A stretch of DNA of 64,000 bases from Formosa sp. L2A11 (GCF_009796865.1 NZ_CP047028.1:3162001-3226000), one strand, 5' to 3'; positions 53,884 through 63,765 are shown, counted from the stretch's first letter. A program made the numbers and translations. The notes: generated by a model from the sequence alone, not told the origin.

Positions 53884-54140
53884 TCATGCTCCATATTTAG
53901 CGCTAGCCTCTACAATCATACCCATATTCTGCTCAACCACACAAAAAGTAACCTACCTATTCATTAAGATAGGCAATAACCAATCTCTAAGTTCTGAGCA
54001 TTTTTTTGGTTTTGTCTCTTATTGTTTAGAATCGTTTCGAGAATTGAAGTAGTTTTCTTAGAATATAATTTCACATCTTTACTACTTGGCATTACAATTG
54101 GTGTAAATTTAAAATCGTTTGTAACAATTGTTTTAAAATA
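53884..54140 (-). pseudogene. Decayed C-terminus of a type I restriction specificity subunit (HsdS)
   Basis: In one frame, LETILNNKRQNQKNAQ is the end of the central helix of HsdS. After a frame change LRDWLLPILMNR is very close to the LRDWLLPMLMNGQ motif typical of Bacteroidota HsdS. A stop follows, then remnant VTFCVVEQNMGMIVEASAKYGA. This is a broken C-terminal piece of HsdS; no hsdM or hsdR is in the window. Confidence 0.55.
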
Positions 54141-54143
54141 GAA

Positions 54144-54341
54144 CTAGTAATTATAACGGTATCTAAAATGTAGATCTTTAAATAAATTCATGCTACGGCT
54201 CAAAGCAGAAGTGTATTCATTACCTAACTTCAAGACCATTTTTTCAAGAATTAATAATTCCCTTTTAATTGCAGCTTCCCTGCTATCTTTTTCTTTTACC
54301 ATTTTTTTGTAAAAATATTGAGACACAACAAAGGTGAGCAC
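54144..54341 (-). CDS. Small hypothetical protein, possibly part of the same decayed gene
   Basis: 65 residues, Lys/Glu-rich helix (EKDSREAAIKRELLILEK) after a short hydrophobic N-terminus. It ends YNY, one in-frame stop before the HsdS remnant, so it may be an upstream part of that broken gene or an independent small protein. The following gap 54342-54657 holds no recognised gene and marks the base-composition shift. Confidence 0.3.
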   Translation of the reverse strand: MLTFVVSQYFYKKMVKEKDSREAAIKRELLILEKMVLKLGNEYTSALSRSMNLFKDLHFRYRYNY

Positions 54342-54657
54342 TTTTTATAAAAATTGCATCATTCACTCATTTTATACATAATTAATTGTCAGGGGCTTTA
54401 TATTTATCGACTCCCAAAATTAAATCCATTATCATTGCCAATGATTACAAAGTTATTTTGTAGCTGACAACCTTATTTGAATTGTTCATGTTGTGTACAT
54501 TTAACTGTAATAATAAAATCTAAAAAGCCTATAAATGAATTCCTCATCCATGGAAAGAGATTTTAGAATATCCTTATGGTTTCATAGAGATATTGATTTA
54601 CCCTAAAGCTACCGCTCTGAAACCTCCTCATCATTTCTATGGCCCACCATCCGAATT

Positions 54658-57600
54658 CTATTTGACAAGTGGGGCATCCGGTTTCTCAGGCTCTAATTGG
54701 AACACCCGAGTAGTGCCACTGATGAATTTGAAGGCCTTCCCATGGATGCCCAAGGAAATCGGCTTTGCCCCATCATCATGTCCATGGAGGGTTAAAGAGT
54801 CTTGTGTAAGCAGTAAATCAAGGGAGTGACCGCGATAACGTATTTTCATATCAAGGCGCTCCATTTCCATTGGTAATTGTGGATTAAATAGCAGAACATC
54901 GCCTCGCACTTCGATACCTGTAGATACGCGCTGTATTTGATCAACCGAACCTGCCATGGCGCCGAGGTGAATGCCTTCTTTCGTGGTACCTTGCTGGATA
55001 TCGTTTGCATCACTTTGTAGCCCCTCTTCGAAGAAATCCATAGCTTGTTTCCGGTCGGAACGTGCCAGAACCCAAGCATACACTACCCGACTGAGTGTCG
55101 ATCCGCGAGATGATCGCCTAACGTAATACGTAATATTTTTGGGAATAGTCTCATACTCAAAAGGATAGTCCAAACGTTGAAATAATGCTTCGATTTCCTC
55201 TGCGGAAAACAGATAGAACAACATTAACACATCAGGTTGCTTAGAAAGCTTGTAACGATTAGCACTGTCGTTCTCCGCCTCCAAAATGAGATCAAGACGT
55301 TGAATATTACCATATCTGGTTTTGTAATCCTCCCAATCAAGTTCCTGCAATTTTTCATAACCCTCGAACTGACTGATAATTCCGTGATCATGGAATGGGA
55401 CATACATCCTGCAACTTATAGCACCCCATCTCGCGATTTCGTCTGTAGACAAGCCAAGCCGTGTAGTGAGTTCCATGCGACGTGTGTCCGAAAGCAGATC
55501 GAGCATTTCAAGCGCTCTACACATGACCCATACAGCCATAATATTTGTATATGCATTGTTGTTGATACCTGGTTTTTCGGCATCAGGATACCCGACATGA
55601 AACTCATCAGGACCTACCACACCGAGGATTTCAAAACGCTCGCGCTCGCTGTTGAAGCGCGTTATGCTCGACCAAAAGCGAGCGATATCGAGTATAAGTT
55701 CAGCGCCATAAGAATGCATAAATTCAACATCCTGGGTAACCTGAAAGTACTGCCAGACATTATGGACGATTGCACTTCCTACATGGCGTTGTAAGAATGT
55801 ATTATCAGGCATCCAGCGTTGTGAGCGCTGGTTAAAGTTAAGTTCTTGGGTTTCCTCCTGACCATTGCTACCGCTTTGCCAAGGAAACATCGCCCCCTTG
55901 TACCCAGCAGTGGTAGCGGCTGCGCGTGCTTCACCAAGACGCCGGTAGCGATACATAAGTAGTGAGCGGGTGATTTCGGGCATTCGATAATTAAAAAACG
56001 GGAAGATGAATAATTCATCCCAAAAAATATGTCCTTGATAGGCTTCACCTGTCCAGCCCCGTGCAGGCACTCCGATATCGAGGCCTATGGAGTTGGGTGA
56101 TACAGCCTGTAGCAAGTGAAACATGTTCAAACGAAGAAGCATTGGCACATTTGACGTATACCCGGGATTGGCCGGTTGAACATCCACGTCAAAGTGGCTC
56201 CACAGGTTCTTCCAGGCAAGAACATGGTCTGCCAAAACACCTTCGAAGCGCTCCGCCCTTACGATTGCTTTGCGTGCCTCCAGTCCACACTCTGAAATAG
56301 CATGGTCGCGAGAGGTATACAAAGAGACCTGTTTTTCAAGAATCAGTGTCTGGCCTTGTTTGATATCGATGATCAGTTCTTGTCCGATGATTCCCGGTTC
56401 TTTGAAGACCTGCCGTTTAACATCAAGTCGATGTCCTTCAAGGAACGCTTGAGTTCTGGTCGCTTGCGCGACATGAATATTAGATTGATTAGTGCGAACA
56501 GTCATACACACAACATCATCGTCAAAGGCCTCGCTTACCACGGGTTCCAAATGCTTGTTGTTAAACTTACGGTACAGCTTGGCGCCAGAATTAACGATAC
56601 GCCCGTCAATCCCAGAATGAACTGTAACCTCCTCAGACCAGTTTTCTGCTGTCAGCGTCAGCTCTAATGCCCCTAGATGCATGTTACTCATAGAAATCAG
56701 ACGTCGTTCCTTAAGCATACTGCGCCGCCCCTCACCATCCTCAAATCTGATGCTCCGCAATAGTACACCTTGTCGCAAATTGAGTTCCTGACGATACGAC
56801 AAGAGCTTGACTTTACGAACATCGAACCAATCCTGACTACCGATACAAAACTTGAGCATGAGCCAGTTGGGGAAATTCACCAAATCCTCATTCTCAACCA
56901 CCCGACCGGCAATATCGGTGTGTAACCTATTGTAGCCACCGGCAAGGTAGGTTCCCGGATAGTGAATATCGTCTGCATCTCCCCAGGCTGCGCTGCCGCG
57001 AGTAGCAAAATAACCATTTCCCAAAGCACATAAAGCCTCTCGCTTACCCTCCTGTACGGGATCGAAGTCTTCAAATACGAGCGACCACGCCGATGGCGGT
57101 TCCACAGACACTTTAACTTGCGACAAATCAGTCACCACAACATCTGCACCGGCTTTGCGCATCGCTTGAGCATGTCCTGTGCGATCTACGCCGATGACGC
57201 AGCCGAATTGGCCGGCGTGCCCAGCCTCGACTCCAGCGATCGCGTCCTCCACAACAATGGAGCGCGCAGGTACTGCACCAACTTGCCTAGCTGCTTCAAA
57301 AAAAGGATCCGGCGCCGGTTTACCCTTAATTTTGAGACGCTTAATATCCTTCCCATCCACTCGCGCGTCAAAGAGCTGCGCGATGCCTGCCGCCTCGAGC
57401 ACCTCGGCGCAGTTAGTGCTTGATGACACCACCGCCGTCTTAATTCCTTCTGCCCGGAGTGTGCGCGCCAGCGTGATTGCCGGTTTATAAAGCGCAACGC
57501 CACGCTGCTCCACATACTTCAGGTAATATTGGTTCTTGAGATTTCCCAAAGCGCATATGCTTTGTATCTCCCGGCCGTCTTCAGGTGTACCCCACGGTAA

Positions 57601-57870
57601 TTTAATTGCTCGAGACTCGAGAAAGGCGGCCACGCCTTCGTAGCGAGGCTTACCGTCAACGTACTGGGCATAGTCAGAATTGATATCAAAAGGGATGAAT
57701 GGTTTGTCTGCCTTGGTAGCGTGCTGTTCAAGAAAACCGTCGAACAGTTTTTTCCAGGCATCTTTATGAATGCGCGCTGTTTTAGTCAGCACCCCGTCAA
57801 GATCGAACAAAATCGCGTCAAAGTCCTGAGGTGCGAGTGTTATTATGGTTTTCATCTTAGTTATATCCAT
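54658..57870 (-). CDS. HAD (beta-phosphoglucomutase-like) - GH65 phosphorylase/hydrolase fusion
   Basis: 1070 residues. Residues about 1-245 form a HAD hydrolase of beta-phosphoglucomutase type (AILFDLDGVLTKTARIHKDAW, VVSSSTNCAEV, VVEDAIAGVEAG). Residues about 265-1060 are a GH65 glycosidase/phosphorylase: an N-terminal beta-sandwich, then the (alpha/alpha)6 barrel with ILGVVGPDEFHVGYP (catalytic Glu) and KQPDVLMLFY. GH65 phosphorylases cleave trehalose- or maltose-type disaccharides to beta-glucose-1-phosphate, which the HAD domain could convert to glucose-6-phosphate. Codon use is clearly richer in G+C than the surrounding genes, suggesting transfer. An ATG at 57855 is an alternative start. 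Confidence 0.9.
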   Translation of the reverse strand: MDITKMKTIITLAPQDFDAILFDLDGVLTKTARIHKDAWKKLFDGFLEQHATKADKPFIPFDINSDYAQYVDGKPRYEGVAAFLESRAIKLPWGTPEDGREIQSICALGNLKNQYYLKYVEQRGVALYKPAITLARTLRAEGIKTAVVSSSTNCAEVLEAAGIAQLFDARVDGKDIKRLKIKGKPAPDPFFEAARQVGAVPARSIVVEDAIAGVEAGHAGQFGCVIGVDRTGHAQAMRKAGADVVVTDLSQVKVSVEPPSAWSLVFEDFDPVQEGKREALCALGNGYFATRGSAAWGDADDIHYPGTYLAGGYNRLHTDIAGRVVENEDLVNFPNWLMLKFCIGSQDWFDVRKVKLLSYRQELNLRQGVLLRSIRFEDGEGRRSMLKERRLISMSNMHLGALELTLTAENWSEEVTVHSGIDGRIVNSGAKLYRKFNNKHLEPVVSEAFDDDVVCMTVRTNQSNIHVAQATRTQAFLEGHRLDVKRQVFKEPGIIGQELIIDIKQGQTLILEKQVSLYTSRDHAISECGLEARKAIVRAERFEGVLADHVLAWKNLWSHFDVDVQPANPGYTSNVPMLLRLNMFHLLQAVSPNSIGLDIGVPARGWTGEAYQGHIFWDELFIFPFFNYRMPEITRSLLMYRYRRLGEARAAATTAGYKGAMFPWQSGSNGQEETQELNFNQRSQRWMPDNTFLQRHVGSAIVHNVWQYFQVTQDVEFMHSYGAELILDIARFWSSITRFNSERERFEILGVVGPDEFHVGYPDAEKPGINNNAYTNIMAVWVMCRALEMLDLLSDTRRMELTTRLGLSTDEIARWGAISCRMYVPFHDHGIISQFEGYEKLQELDWEDYKTRYGNIQRLDLILEAENDSANRYKLSKQPDVLMLFYLFSAEEIEALFQRLDYPFEYETIPKNITYYVRRSSRGSTLSRVVYAWVLARSDRKQAMDFFEEGLQSDANDIQQGTTKEGIHLGAMAGSVDQIQRVSTGIEVRGDVLLFNPQLPMEMERLDMKIRYRGHSLDLLLTQDSLTLHGHDDGAKPISLGIHGKAFKFISGTTRVFQLEPEKPDAPLVK

Positions 57871-57960
57871 TAGGTTATTTTATCCGCCGTGTCGCTCGGT
57901 CTTGTTAATTCCGCTTCGGATACTATATTATTTTTAATTTTTTTAACTAAAACCCGAACA

Positions 57961-60432
57961 CTATTTGATCGTTTTTTTATCCGGATCAAATAGCTTATAG
58001 GCCAAAAGTTTAATCCTGTCATTGATAAGAAACCATGCCAATGCATACCCCCAAACGAAACCAGCCCAACCCCAACCTAGGGGCGTCATAAATAAACCAT
58101 AAACTGCTATGAGTGTCGCTATAATTTGCGTACCCAGTACGGCTATCCATAAGATCTTAGCTGGACGAATAGACCAAAACGGTCCCCGTGTTCTTGTAAG
58201 GAAGATTGTAAGGTGACCTGCAACAGATAATTTTAAATACATTAAGGTTTGTATATGCTCACGGTCAAGGTGAAAGACCCGCTCAGCTAAATAAAATAAG
58301 CCAAAAGCAGAGACAACACCTATAACACCCAGTACTGTAGAAATCCCCAGTACCATACGCATATTCCAAGCCTCTGGTTCATTCTTATAGTTAACATTAT
58401 CATACGCTATAGATAAAATAGCCCCATCATTAAGTAAGGCCAACATCACAATCATAACTGCCGTTACTGGGTAAAAATTAAATACCAATATAGAAACCGT
58501 CATAAACAATAACACACGTAATGTTTCCGCGATGCGATAAATGGCATAGCTATTCATCCGTTGAAAAATTTTCCGACTCTCCTTAATGGCGTCAATAATC
58601 ACTGACAACCCAGGAGTCATAAGGACGATGTCTGCTGCGGCACGAGCAGCATCCGTTGCTTCAGATACGGCAATCCCGCAATTGGCTTTCTTAAGTGCTG
58701 GGGCATCATTAACGCCGTCACCTGTCATCCCTACTATGTGTCCACGTTTTTGTAACACATCCACAATGTGATATTTATGTTCAGGAAACACTTGTGCAAA
58801 ACCTTCGGCATTCTCGATGGATTCTGAAATGTCCTTCGTTTCTTCCTTATTTGAATCGCCCAAACTACTAGCATCGAGAATAGTTGTGCCCATATCTAAC
58901 TTCTGTGCCGTTTCCTTGGCGATTGCCAAGGCATCTCCCGTAACCATTTTAATTTTCACCCCCATAGCTAGTGCTGTCGCAATGGTTGACTTAGCATCTT
59001 CACGAGGCGGATCAAACAAAGGTAATACACCTATAAACTGCCATTCGCCTTCGCCATCAGTACGGGCTACCCCTAAGGAACGAAAGCCTCGAGCTGCAAA
59101 ATTATTGACAGCCTTATCAACGGCAACCTTCAACTTCTCAGAATTGGTCGCCAATTCCAAAATCACCTGTGGTGCACCTTTCGTTACTTTAAAGTCTTTA
59201 CCATCCTTCCCTTTAACCGTTGCCTCTGTGCGTTTATGTACAGGATCAAACGGTTGGAAATGAATCACGTCATAATCATTTAATATTTTTTTGTCTTTCA
59301 AACCTCCCAAAACCGCTAGGTCTATTGTGTCGTTATTTTCAGCACGCGATGCCAATGCGCCACTGAGTATAACCTCATCGGCAAGGATAGCGTTAACACT
59401 AAAAGGATCTCCTAATGTTAACTTGTTCTGGGTTAATGTACCGGTTTTGTCGGCGCAAAGTATATCCACTCCTGCCAATTCTTCTATAGCAACCAACTTG
59501 CTCACAATCGCCTTTTTTTTGGCTAGTAATCGTGCGCCAACAGCCATTGTTACCGATAACACTGTTGGCATAGCAACCGGAATCGCTGCCACAGTCAACA
59601 CCAAAGCAAACTGCAAGGTAATGAGGACTTTGTCTCCACGGAAGATAGCCACAGAAATAATTATGGCTACTAAAACCACAGCCAACACAATCAGGTAATT
59701 ACCAATTTTCAAAACGGCCTTTTGAAAATGACTAACGGTATGTGCTTCTTGCACCAGTTGTGCTGTTTTTCCAAAATAGGTATTAGTACCTGTAGCATAG
59801 ATTATGGCACCTATTTCACCGCGACGAATGATTGAACCAGAAAAGACTGCCTCACCAGATTTGCGCGTGACCGGTAATGATTCACCCGTCAATGCAGACT
59901 GATCAACTTCTACCGAATCACCATCCAATAAGCGTGCATCGGCAGGAACAATATCACCCAAGCGTAAGCGAATAACATCGCCGGGAACTAATTCGCGTGA
60001 GGCCGGAGTAATCCACTTTCCATCACGCTTAACACGCGCTTTAACGGCCAGTTGGGCCTGAAGGGCCGCTATGGCGTTACCCGCCTCACGTTCTTCCCAA
60101 AACCCCACGACAGCATTGGCCAAGAGTAAAAGAAGAATGATGAAAAAATCGGGCCAATGTCGCGCCACTGCCGAAAGGATTACGGCCGCTTCAATCATCC
60201 ATGGAATGGGGCCCCAAAAATAAGAAAGGAATTTCAGGAACATATTGGTTTTCTTTTCCTCAATTTCGTTGGTTCCGTATTGAATTAGACGTTTCTTCGC
60301 TTCTGTTTGAGTGAGCCCGTCTAGTGATGAATCCAGTTTTTTCATCAGTTCCTGCATAGGCAGGGATTTTAGTTCGTCTTTTGCATTGGGTTTTGATGCT
60401 TCTGCTTTAGACTGATCTCTATTTGATGTCAT
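57961..60432 (-). CDS. Plasma-membrane-type proton-efflux P-type ATPase
   Basis: 823 residues with the P3A layout: an N-terminal cation-transporter domain, IPWMIEAAVILSA (TM), the actuator motif DQSALTGESLP (about 178), the phosphorylation motif CADKTGTLTQN (about 330), GDGVNDAPALKKA and DAARAAADIVL near 620, and C-terminal TM helices. It resembles PMA1-type H+-ATPases, found in some bacteria and archaea, which pump protons outward. It lies just upstream of the GH65 fusion and its G+C content is also raised. Both may have arrived together. Confidence 0.92.
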   Translation of the reverse strand: MTSNRDQSKAEASKPNAKDELKSLPMQELMKKLDSSLDGLTQTEAKKRLIQYGTNEIEEKKTNMFLKFLSYFWGPIPWMIEAAVILSAVARHWPDFFIILLLLLANAVVGFWEEREAGNAIAALQAQLAVKARVKRDGKWITPASRELVPGDVIRLRLGDIVPADARLLDGDSVEVDQSALTGESLPVTRKSGEAVFSGSIIRRGEIGAIIYATGTNTYFGKTAQLVQEAHTVSHFQKAVLKIGNYLIVLAVVLVAIIISVAIFRGDKVLITLQFALVLTVAAIPVAMPTVLSVTMAVGARLLAKKKAIVSKLVAIEELAGVDILCADKTGTLTQNKLTLGDPFSVNAILADEVILSGALASRAENNDTIDLAVLGGLKDKKILNDYDVIHFQPFDPVHKRTEATVKGKDGKDFKVTKGAPQVILELATNSEKLKVAVDKAVNNFAARGFRSLGVARTDGEGEWQFIGVLPLFDPPREDAKSTIATALAMGVKIKMVTGDALAIAKETAQKLDMGTTILDASSLGDSNKEETKDISESIENAEGFAQVFPEHKYHIVDVLQKRGHIVGMTGDGVNDAPALKKANCGIAVSEATDAARAAADIVLMTPGLSVIIDAIKESRKIFQRMNSYAIYRIAETLRVLLFMTVSILVFNFYPVTAVMIVMLALLNDGAILSIAYDNVNYKNEPEAWNMRMVLGISTVLGVIGVVSAFGLFYLAERVFHLDREHIQTLMYLKLSVAGHLTIFLTRTRGPFWSIRPAKILWIAVLGTQIIATLIAVYGLFMTPLGWGWAGFVWGYALAWFLINDRIKLLAYKLFDPDKKTIK

Positions 60433-60494
60433 ATCTTAAAATTTTATTTTATTGATTTACGTCTAATGCCATCCTGCTGTAATGCATGCTATAA

Positions 60495-60942
60495 CTAGTC
60501 TATCGAATATTTTGTCTCCAAAACACCTTCTGTTAAGTTTTTATAAACGAATTCATTTAGATCTAATTGAAGGTATTTAGCCTTGATTTTAGGGTAGGTT
60601 TCTACAAAGTTTTGTTGGGCATTACGTATGGCGATATAAACCCATTTCAATGTTTCTTTTGTAATGTGTTCTGTTGATTTTTCACTTATGTGAATATCTA
60701 TATTTCCAACAATATCCGCAGACAACGTACTTTTGTCTGTAAAGTCTTCATTTTTAAAAACACGTAGCGCCTTTAAGCCCGCTTACGCCCTAATAAGTGT
60801 GATCAGCCCCCCTCTTAATGTAGTTTCTTTGTTGTGCTTCAAAAGGTTTTAACTCATCTTTCTAGAAATCGAGTTCTCCCTTCCTTAGTTGGTGTTCAAA
60901 AGGAATATTTACGTTGTATAAAACTTCTTTTTCCATAATCAT
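60495..60942 (-). pseudogene. Broken gene of unknown function
   Basis: From an ATG at 60942 the frame reads EKEVLYNVNIPFEHQLRKGELDF and then hits TAG, with KDELKPFEAQQRN following. Further stops and a frame change lead to the intact 76-residue tail SADIVGNIDIHISEK...ETKYSID ending at 60495. The N-terminus looks like a small Bacteroidota protein with a conserved FEHQxWKGELDFWKDEL pattern, where TAG replaces a Trp codon. The function is unknown. Confidence 0.5.
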
Positions 60943-61034
60943 GAGTGATGATTTTATATTTTTCAAAGATTCAATTTTATATAGCGGTATGAAATGATGT
61001 AGGTCATTCTGTAAAAAAAATTAAATTGAGTTTT

Positions 61035-61401
61035 TTAAATTTTAATAATATCTGTAGGCGTCTCAACCAAAATAGTCTTGTTGCCTCATAGTGCGGTAGG
61101 TTGATTCATAATCTCTGGATTATGTTGTATTAATTTAATCCAGTCATTGTATAGAAAAATTGTGATGTTCAAAATGGGATGTATAGACGGGATGTTCCTG
61201 ATTTACTAAATCTGCCACCACCATATTCAGTCTGCTTGCAAGTTCCACGAGTTGCGTTCCTATTAGATTTGTTTTTAGAATATCAATTTCTTCTATTTTT
61301 AGTCCCTATGCTTTGGCGAATGACAAGATCTGTTTTGCTCTTACAGACTTAGAACTGTAGAACAACGTTATTTGTCTATTTGATGTAGCGATTTCTCCCA
61401 T
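61035..61401 (-). pseudogene. Decayed ArsC/Spx-like thioredoxin-fold gene
   Basis: From the ATG at 61401 (MGEIATSNRQITLFYSS) the frame shows an ArsC-like fold: AKQILSFAKA, a stop, then IEEIDILKTNLIGTQLVELASRL, VADLVNQEHPVY. It then breaks into another frame with DWIKLIQHNPEIMNQPTAL and ILVETPTDIIKI. These match small arsenate-reductase-like proteins of Bacteroidota. At least two stops and one frameshift make it inactive. Confidence 0.6.
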
Positions 61402-61497
61402 AGCATTATATGAATATACTTTATCTTCTGTGTATTCAAAGCTGCTGCAATAGTTTCTGAAAGTATGTTCATGTAATTTTTTATTTAATGAGTTAAT

Positions 61498-62169
61498 CTA
61501 AAATTCTTCTTTAACAATTGATTTTTTATCTACATGTAAATCGGCTAATTGTTTTTCGATTGCTTCCATCATTGGTGGAGGTCCGCAGAGATAAAAAAGT
61601 TTATGTGTACCGCCATTATTTGCTTGAATGAAATCTTTAGTAATTTGTCCATTCGCATAACCATCCACTTTTTCATCCGATAAAATGTTGATAAAATTAG
61701 TGCCTAATAATCTTTTAAATTCTTTTTCTAGGATAATGTCATTCTTTGTTTTGTTGGCGAAAATGAGGGTATTATTTCCTAATTCATTTTTTGACTCAAG
61801 ATCTCTAAAAATGGAAACAAACGGAGTAACACCAACTCCTCCAGCCATAAATACACCTTCTCCTTTATAGTTAATCGCTCCAAAAACCTCATGTAAAATT
61901 AACTCATCGTTTATTTTAAGGTGGATTAATTCGCCTGTCACTCCTTTGTGCGATGGGTATGTTTTTATAATAAATTCAAGATGATTTTCCTCAGGAAGAC
62001 TTGTAAAAGTGAACGGGCTCTTCTTATCCTTCCAACCCTTTTTGTTTATGGAAACTTCTGTGGCCTGACCAGGGATGAAGACGTAATTTTGAGGTTTTAC
62101 TGTCACAATCTTAAATACATCATGAGTGACCTTATCTATTGATTCTATTTTTACAATATGTTGTTTCAT
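61498..62169 (-). CDS. Ferredoxin-NADP reductase-type FAD-binding oxidoreductase
   Basis: 223 residues. The FAD domain (about 1-100) contains PGQATEVSIN and the SPFTFTS flavin-binding motif. The NAD(P) domain (about 105-223) has GVFMAGGVGVTPFVSIFRDL and LFYLCGPPPMMEAIEKQL, with a C-terminal EEF typical of flavodoxin/ferredoxin reductases. It lacks a fused electron-carrier domain, so the partner is unknown. This is one of the few intact genes in an otherwise broken stretch. The region 62170-62492 upstream shows no gene. Confidence 0.88.
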   Translation of the reverse strand: MKQHIVKIESIDKVTHDVFKIVTVKPQNYVFIPGQATEVSINKKGWKDKKSPFTFTSLPEENHLEFIIKTYPSHKGVTGELIHLKINDELILHEVFGAINYKGEGVFMAGGVGVTPFVSIFRDLESKNELGNNTLIFANKTKNDIILEKEFKRLLGTNFINILSDEKVDGYANGQITKDFIQANNGGTHKLFYLCGPPPMMEAIEKQLADLHVDKKSIVKEEF

Positions 62170-62492
62170 CTTATTTTTATTTTGACTACTATTTTGCTAA
62201 ATAATTGAGTTTTGTTCTTCTCAGTAAGTATTTGTTCAAAATGGATTAGCTTATTCATAATTCTTCGAGGCATTTAAGGTTTATAACTCAAATTTCAGGG
62301 TATGCATGAGTTGTTTTATTGATTTTACAATTAAAACGAATCATGTAGCTCACATACCCAAATCAATCTTTTTTTCACAAACCCATGAATTCCTAAATTC
62401 TAAGAGTTCACGACCAAAGTCTGAACGCTTTGTTCTTCCACAAAAAAAAAGATAGACTTACGGTTGTTTTGTAAGTATGATGAACATCTTAT

Positions 62493-62688
62493 TTATATCT
62501 GCGCGTTGGTTAGGGCATAATAAATCACCTCCACAATACCTTCTGGTTCTACACTACCATAGTCATTTTCTGCAAGCCGCAATATCTTATCTAAAACATC
62601 TTTGTCTGTTATAGTATCTATTAAATATGTTGCTACAGCTCCGGGCTCAATGAAACTAACGCGTATACCATAGGTTGAAGCTAACTCC
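62493..62688 (-). pseudogene. C-terminal remnant of an SDR oxidoreductase
   Basis: In one open frame, ELASTYGIRVSFIEPGAVATYLIDTITDK and, further on, EGIVEVIYYALTNAQI before a stop at 62493. The RVSFIEPGAV segment is the conserved C-terminal region of classical short-chain dehydrogenases. The N-terminus with the coenzyme-binding and Ser-Tyr-Lys sites is absent, so this is a fragment. Confidence 0.6.
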
Positions 62689-62846
62689 TGTGGTAGGCAG
62701 GCCGTCGGAAAACATTTTTACCGCTACCTTCGCTGTCCTCTTTGGGCTTTTTAAGAAAGTGAATTATATTTTCAATGCTACCCGTTTATTTGAATTTAAG
62801 TTTTCTTTTACATTTCTTCCCCACCTTTAAAAGCAACAGGCTGGTA

Positions 62847-63194
62847 CTACTCCTCCAAAACCTTTTGCAGTACAACGGCCTGATTATGTTCGGTGTCCTT
62901 CGCCCCGTACAGAAGCGTAACCGAGTTTTGCTTTGCTTGTTTACGGATTTCATCAAGATCTTCCGTTTTATACTCAAGTTCTTTACGATACTTTTTGGCA
63001 AAATCGACAAACTTAGAAGGATCGTGATCGAACCATTTTCTTAGCTTTTTCGAAGGCGTAACCTCCTTTTTCCAATCGTCGAGATTTGCATCTTCCTTGC
63101 TCATGCCCCGAGGCCATAGGCGATCAATCAAAACACGGTAGCCGTCATCGTCAGACGGGTCTTCGTAAATCCGTTTTATCTTTATTGTTTTCAT
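62847..63194 (-). CDS. DUF488 family protein
   Basis: 115 residues matching the length of single-domain DUF488 proteins. IKIKRIYEDPSDDDGYRVLIDRLWPRGMSKEDA is the conserved N-terminal region, with RLWPRG diagnostic, and SVTLLYGAKD near 95. Family members are linked to stress responses but the biochemical role is unclear. It is complete and starts with a good ATG at 63194. Confidence 0.9.
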   Translation of the reverse strand: MKTIKIKRIYEDPSDDDGYRVLIDRLWPRGMSKEDANLDDWKKEVTPSKKLRKWFDHDPSKFVDFAKKYRKELEYKTEDLDEIRKQAKQNSVTLLYGAKDTEHNQAVVLQKVLEE

Positions 63195-63219
63195 TTTTAT
63201 AACTTTATTATTGTGGCGG

Positions 63220-63387
63220 TTATGTATTCAAAAGCGACATTGTAATTTCATTGATTAGCAAACTTATAGGCGTTTCCAGAATATGGCCGATCACATCTTC
63301 CAAAGATTTGGGTTGGTGTCTATTTCTCCATAAGCCAAGCTTTATGTCATCTTTTATTACTTTTAACTGTTTTTCCATCTCTTCCAT
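63220..63387 (-). CDS. Small hypothetical protein
   Basis: 55 residues from the ATG at 63387 (MEEMEKQLKVIKDDIKLG...), an amphipathic helix followed by SLEDVIGHILETPISLL. I do not recognise it. It overlaps the end of the carboxymuconolactone decarboxylase-like fragment in another frame and may be a deletion remnant. Confidence 0.3.
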   Translation of the reverse strand: MEEMEKQLKVIKDDIKLGLWRNRHQPKSLEDVIGHILETPISLLINEITMSLLNT

Positions 63388-63560
63388 CGTAAGGGTCGCA
63401 AGCGAAAATAGAGCACTATAATCTCCTCCTTCCTTGCGCCCTTGCACATAGTCAACGCCACGACGATCAGTTGTTTTGTCTTTTCGTCCAAAGCACATTC
63501 CTTGAAAACAGTTCTGCTTAAATTTCGCCAAGCTTCTACCTGCTTAAGGACTAAGTCCAC
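63363..63560 (-). pseudogene. Truncated carboxymuconolactone decarboxylase-like protein
   Basis: 65 residues. VEAWRNLSRTVFKECALDEKTKQLIVVALT fits the start of AhpD-like CMD proteins, in which the Cys-x-x-Cys helix with GATKEEI normally follows. Here CKGARKEEIIVL joins directly, so the catalytic CxxC is deleted, and the tail is unrelated. It is probably inactive. Confidence 0.55.
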
Positions 63561-63571
63561 TTTTTTCTTTG

Positions 63572-63745
63572 CTATTTTTTATTTTCAATGAATTTGATTT
63601 TATTTGTTTTATGATTCTCATCAAGTTCCGCGTTCAAAGTAATCTCTAGGCCCAGCACCTTGCCCTGTGTTATTATCTTTCCTTCTCCTTCTTTTAGAGA
63701 GTCGTTCCAGACGGCATTTGCTGTACCTTTTATGTCTTTTGTTCT
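63572..63745 (-). pseudogene. Remnant of an OsmC-like peroxiredoxin
   Basis: KGTANAVWNDSLKEGEGKIITQGKVL matches the N-terminal strands of OsmC proteins (ATAxWxGSLKEGxG), then passes directly to GLEITLNAELDEN, like the C-terminal strand. The middle half with the catalytic Cys residues is gone. No ATG is found upstream in frame. It follows the aconitase stop by about 20 bases. Confidence 0.5.
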
Positions 63746-63765
63746 TGTGGAGTTATAAAATATTC

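Noticed and set aside
55237..57515. Several plus-strand open frames over the HAD-GH65 gene
   Set aside because: They lie antisense to a complete protein with strong motifs and arise from its higher G+C content.
62170..62492. Search for a regulator gene before the FNR-type oxidoreductase
   Set aside because: All frames on both strands have frequent stops; only weak protein-like pieces were seen.
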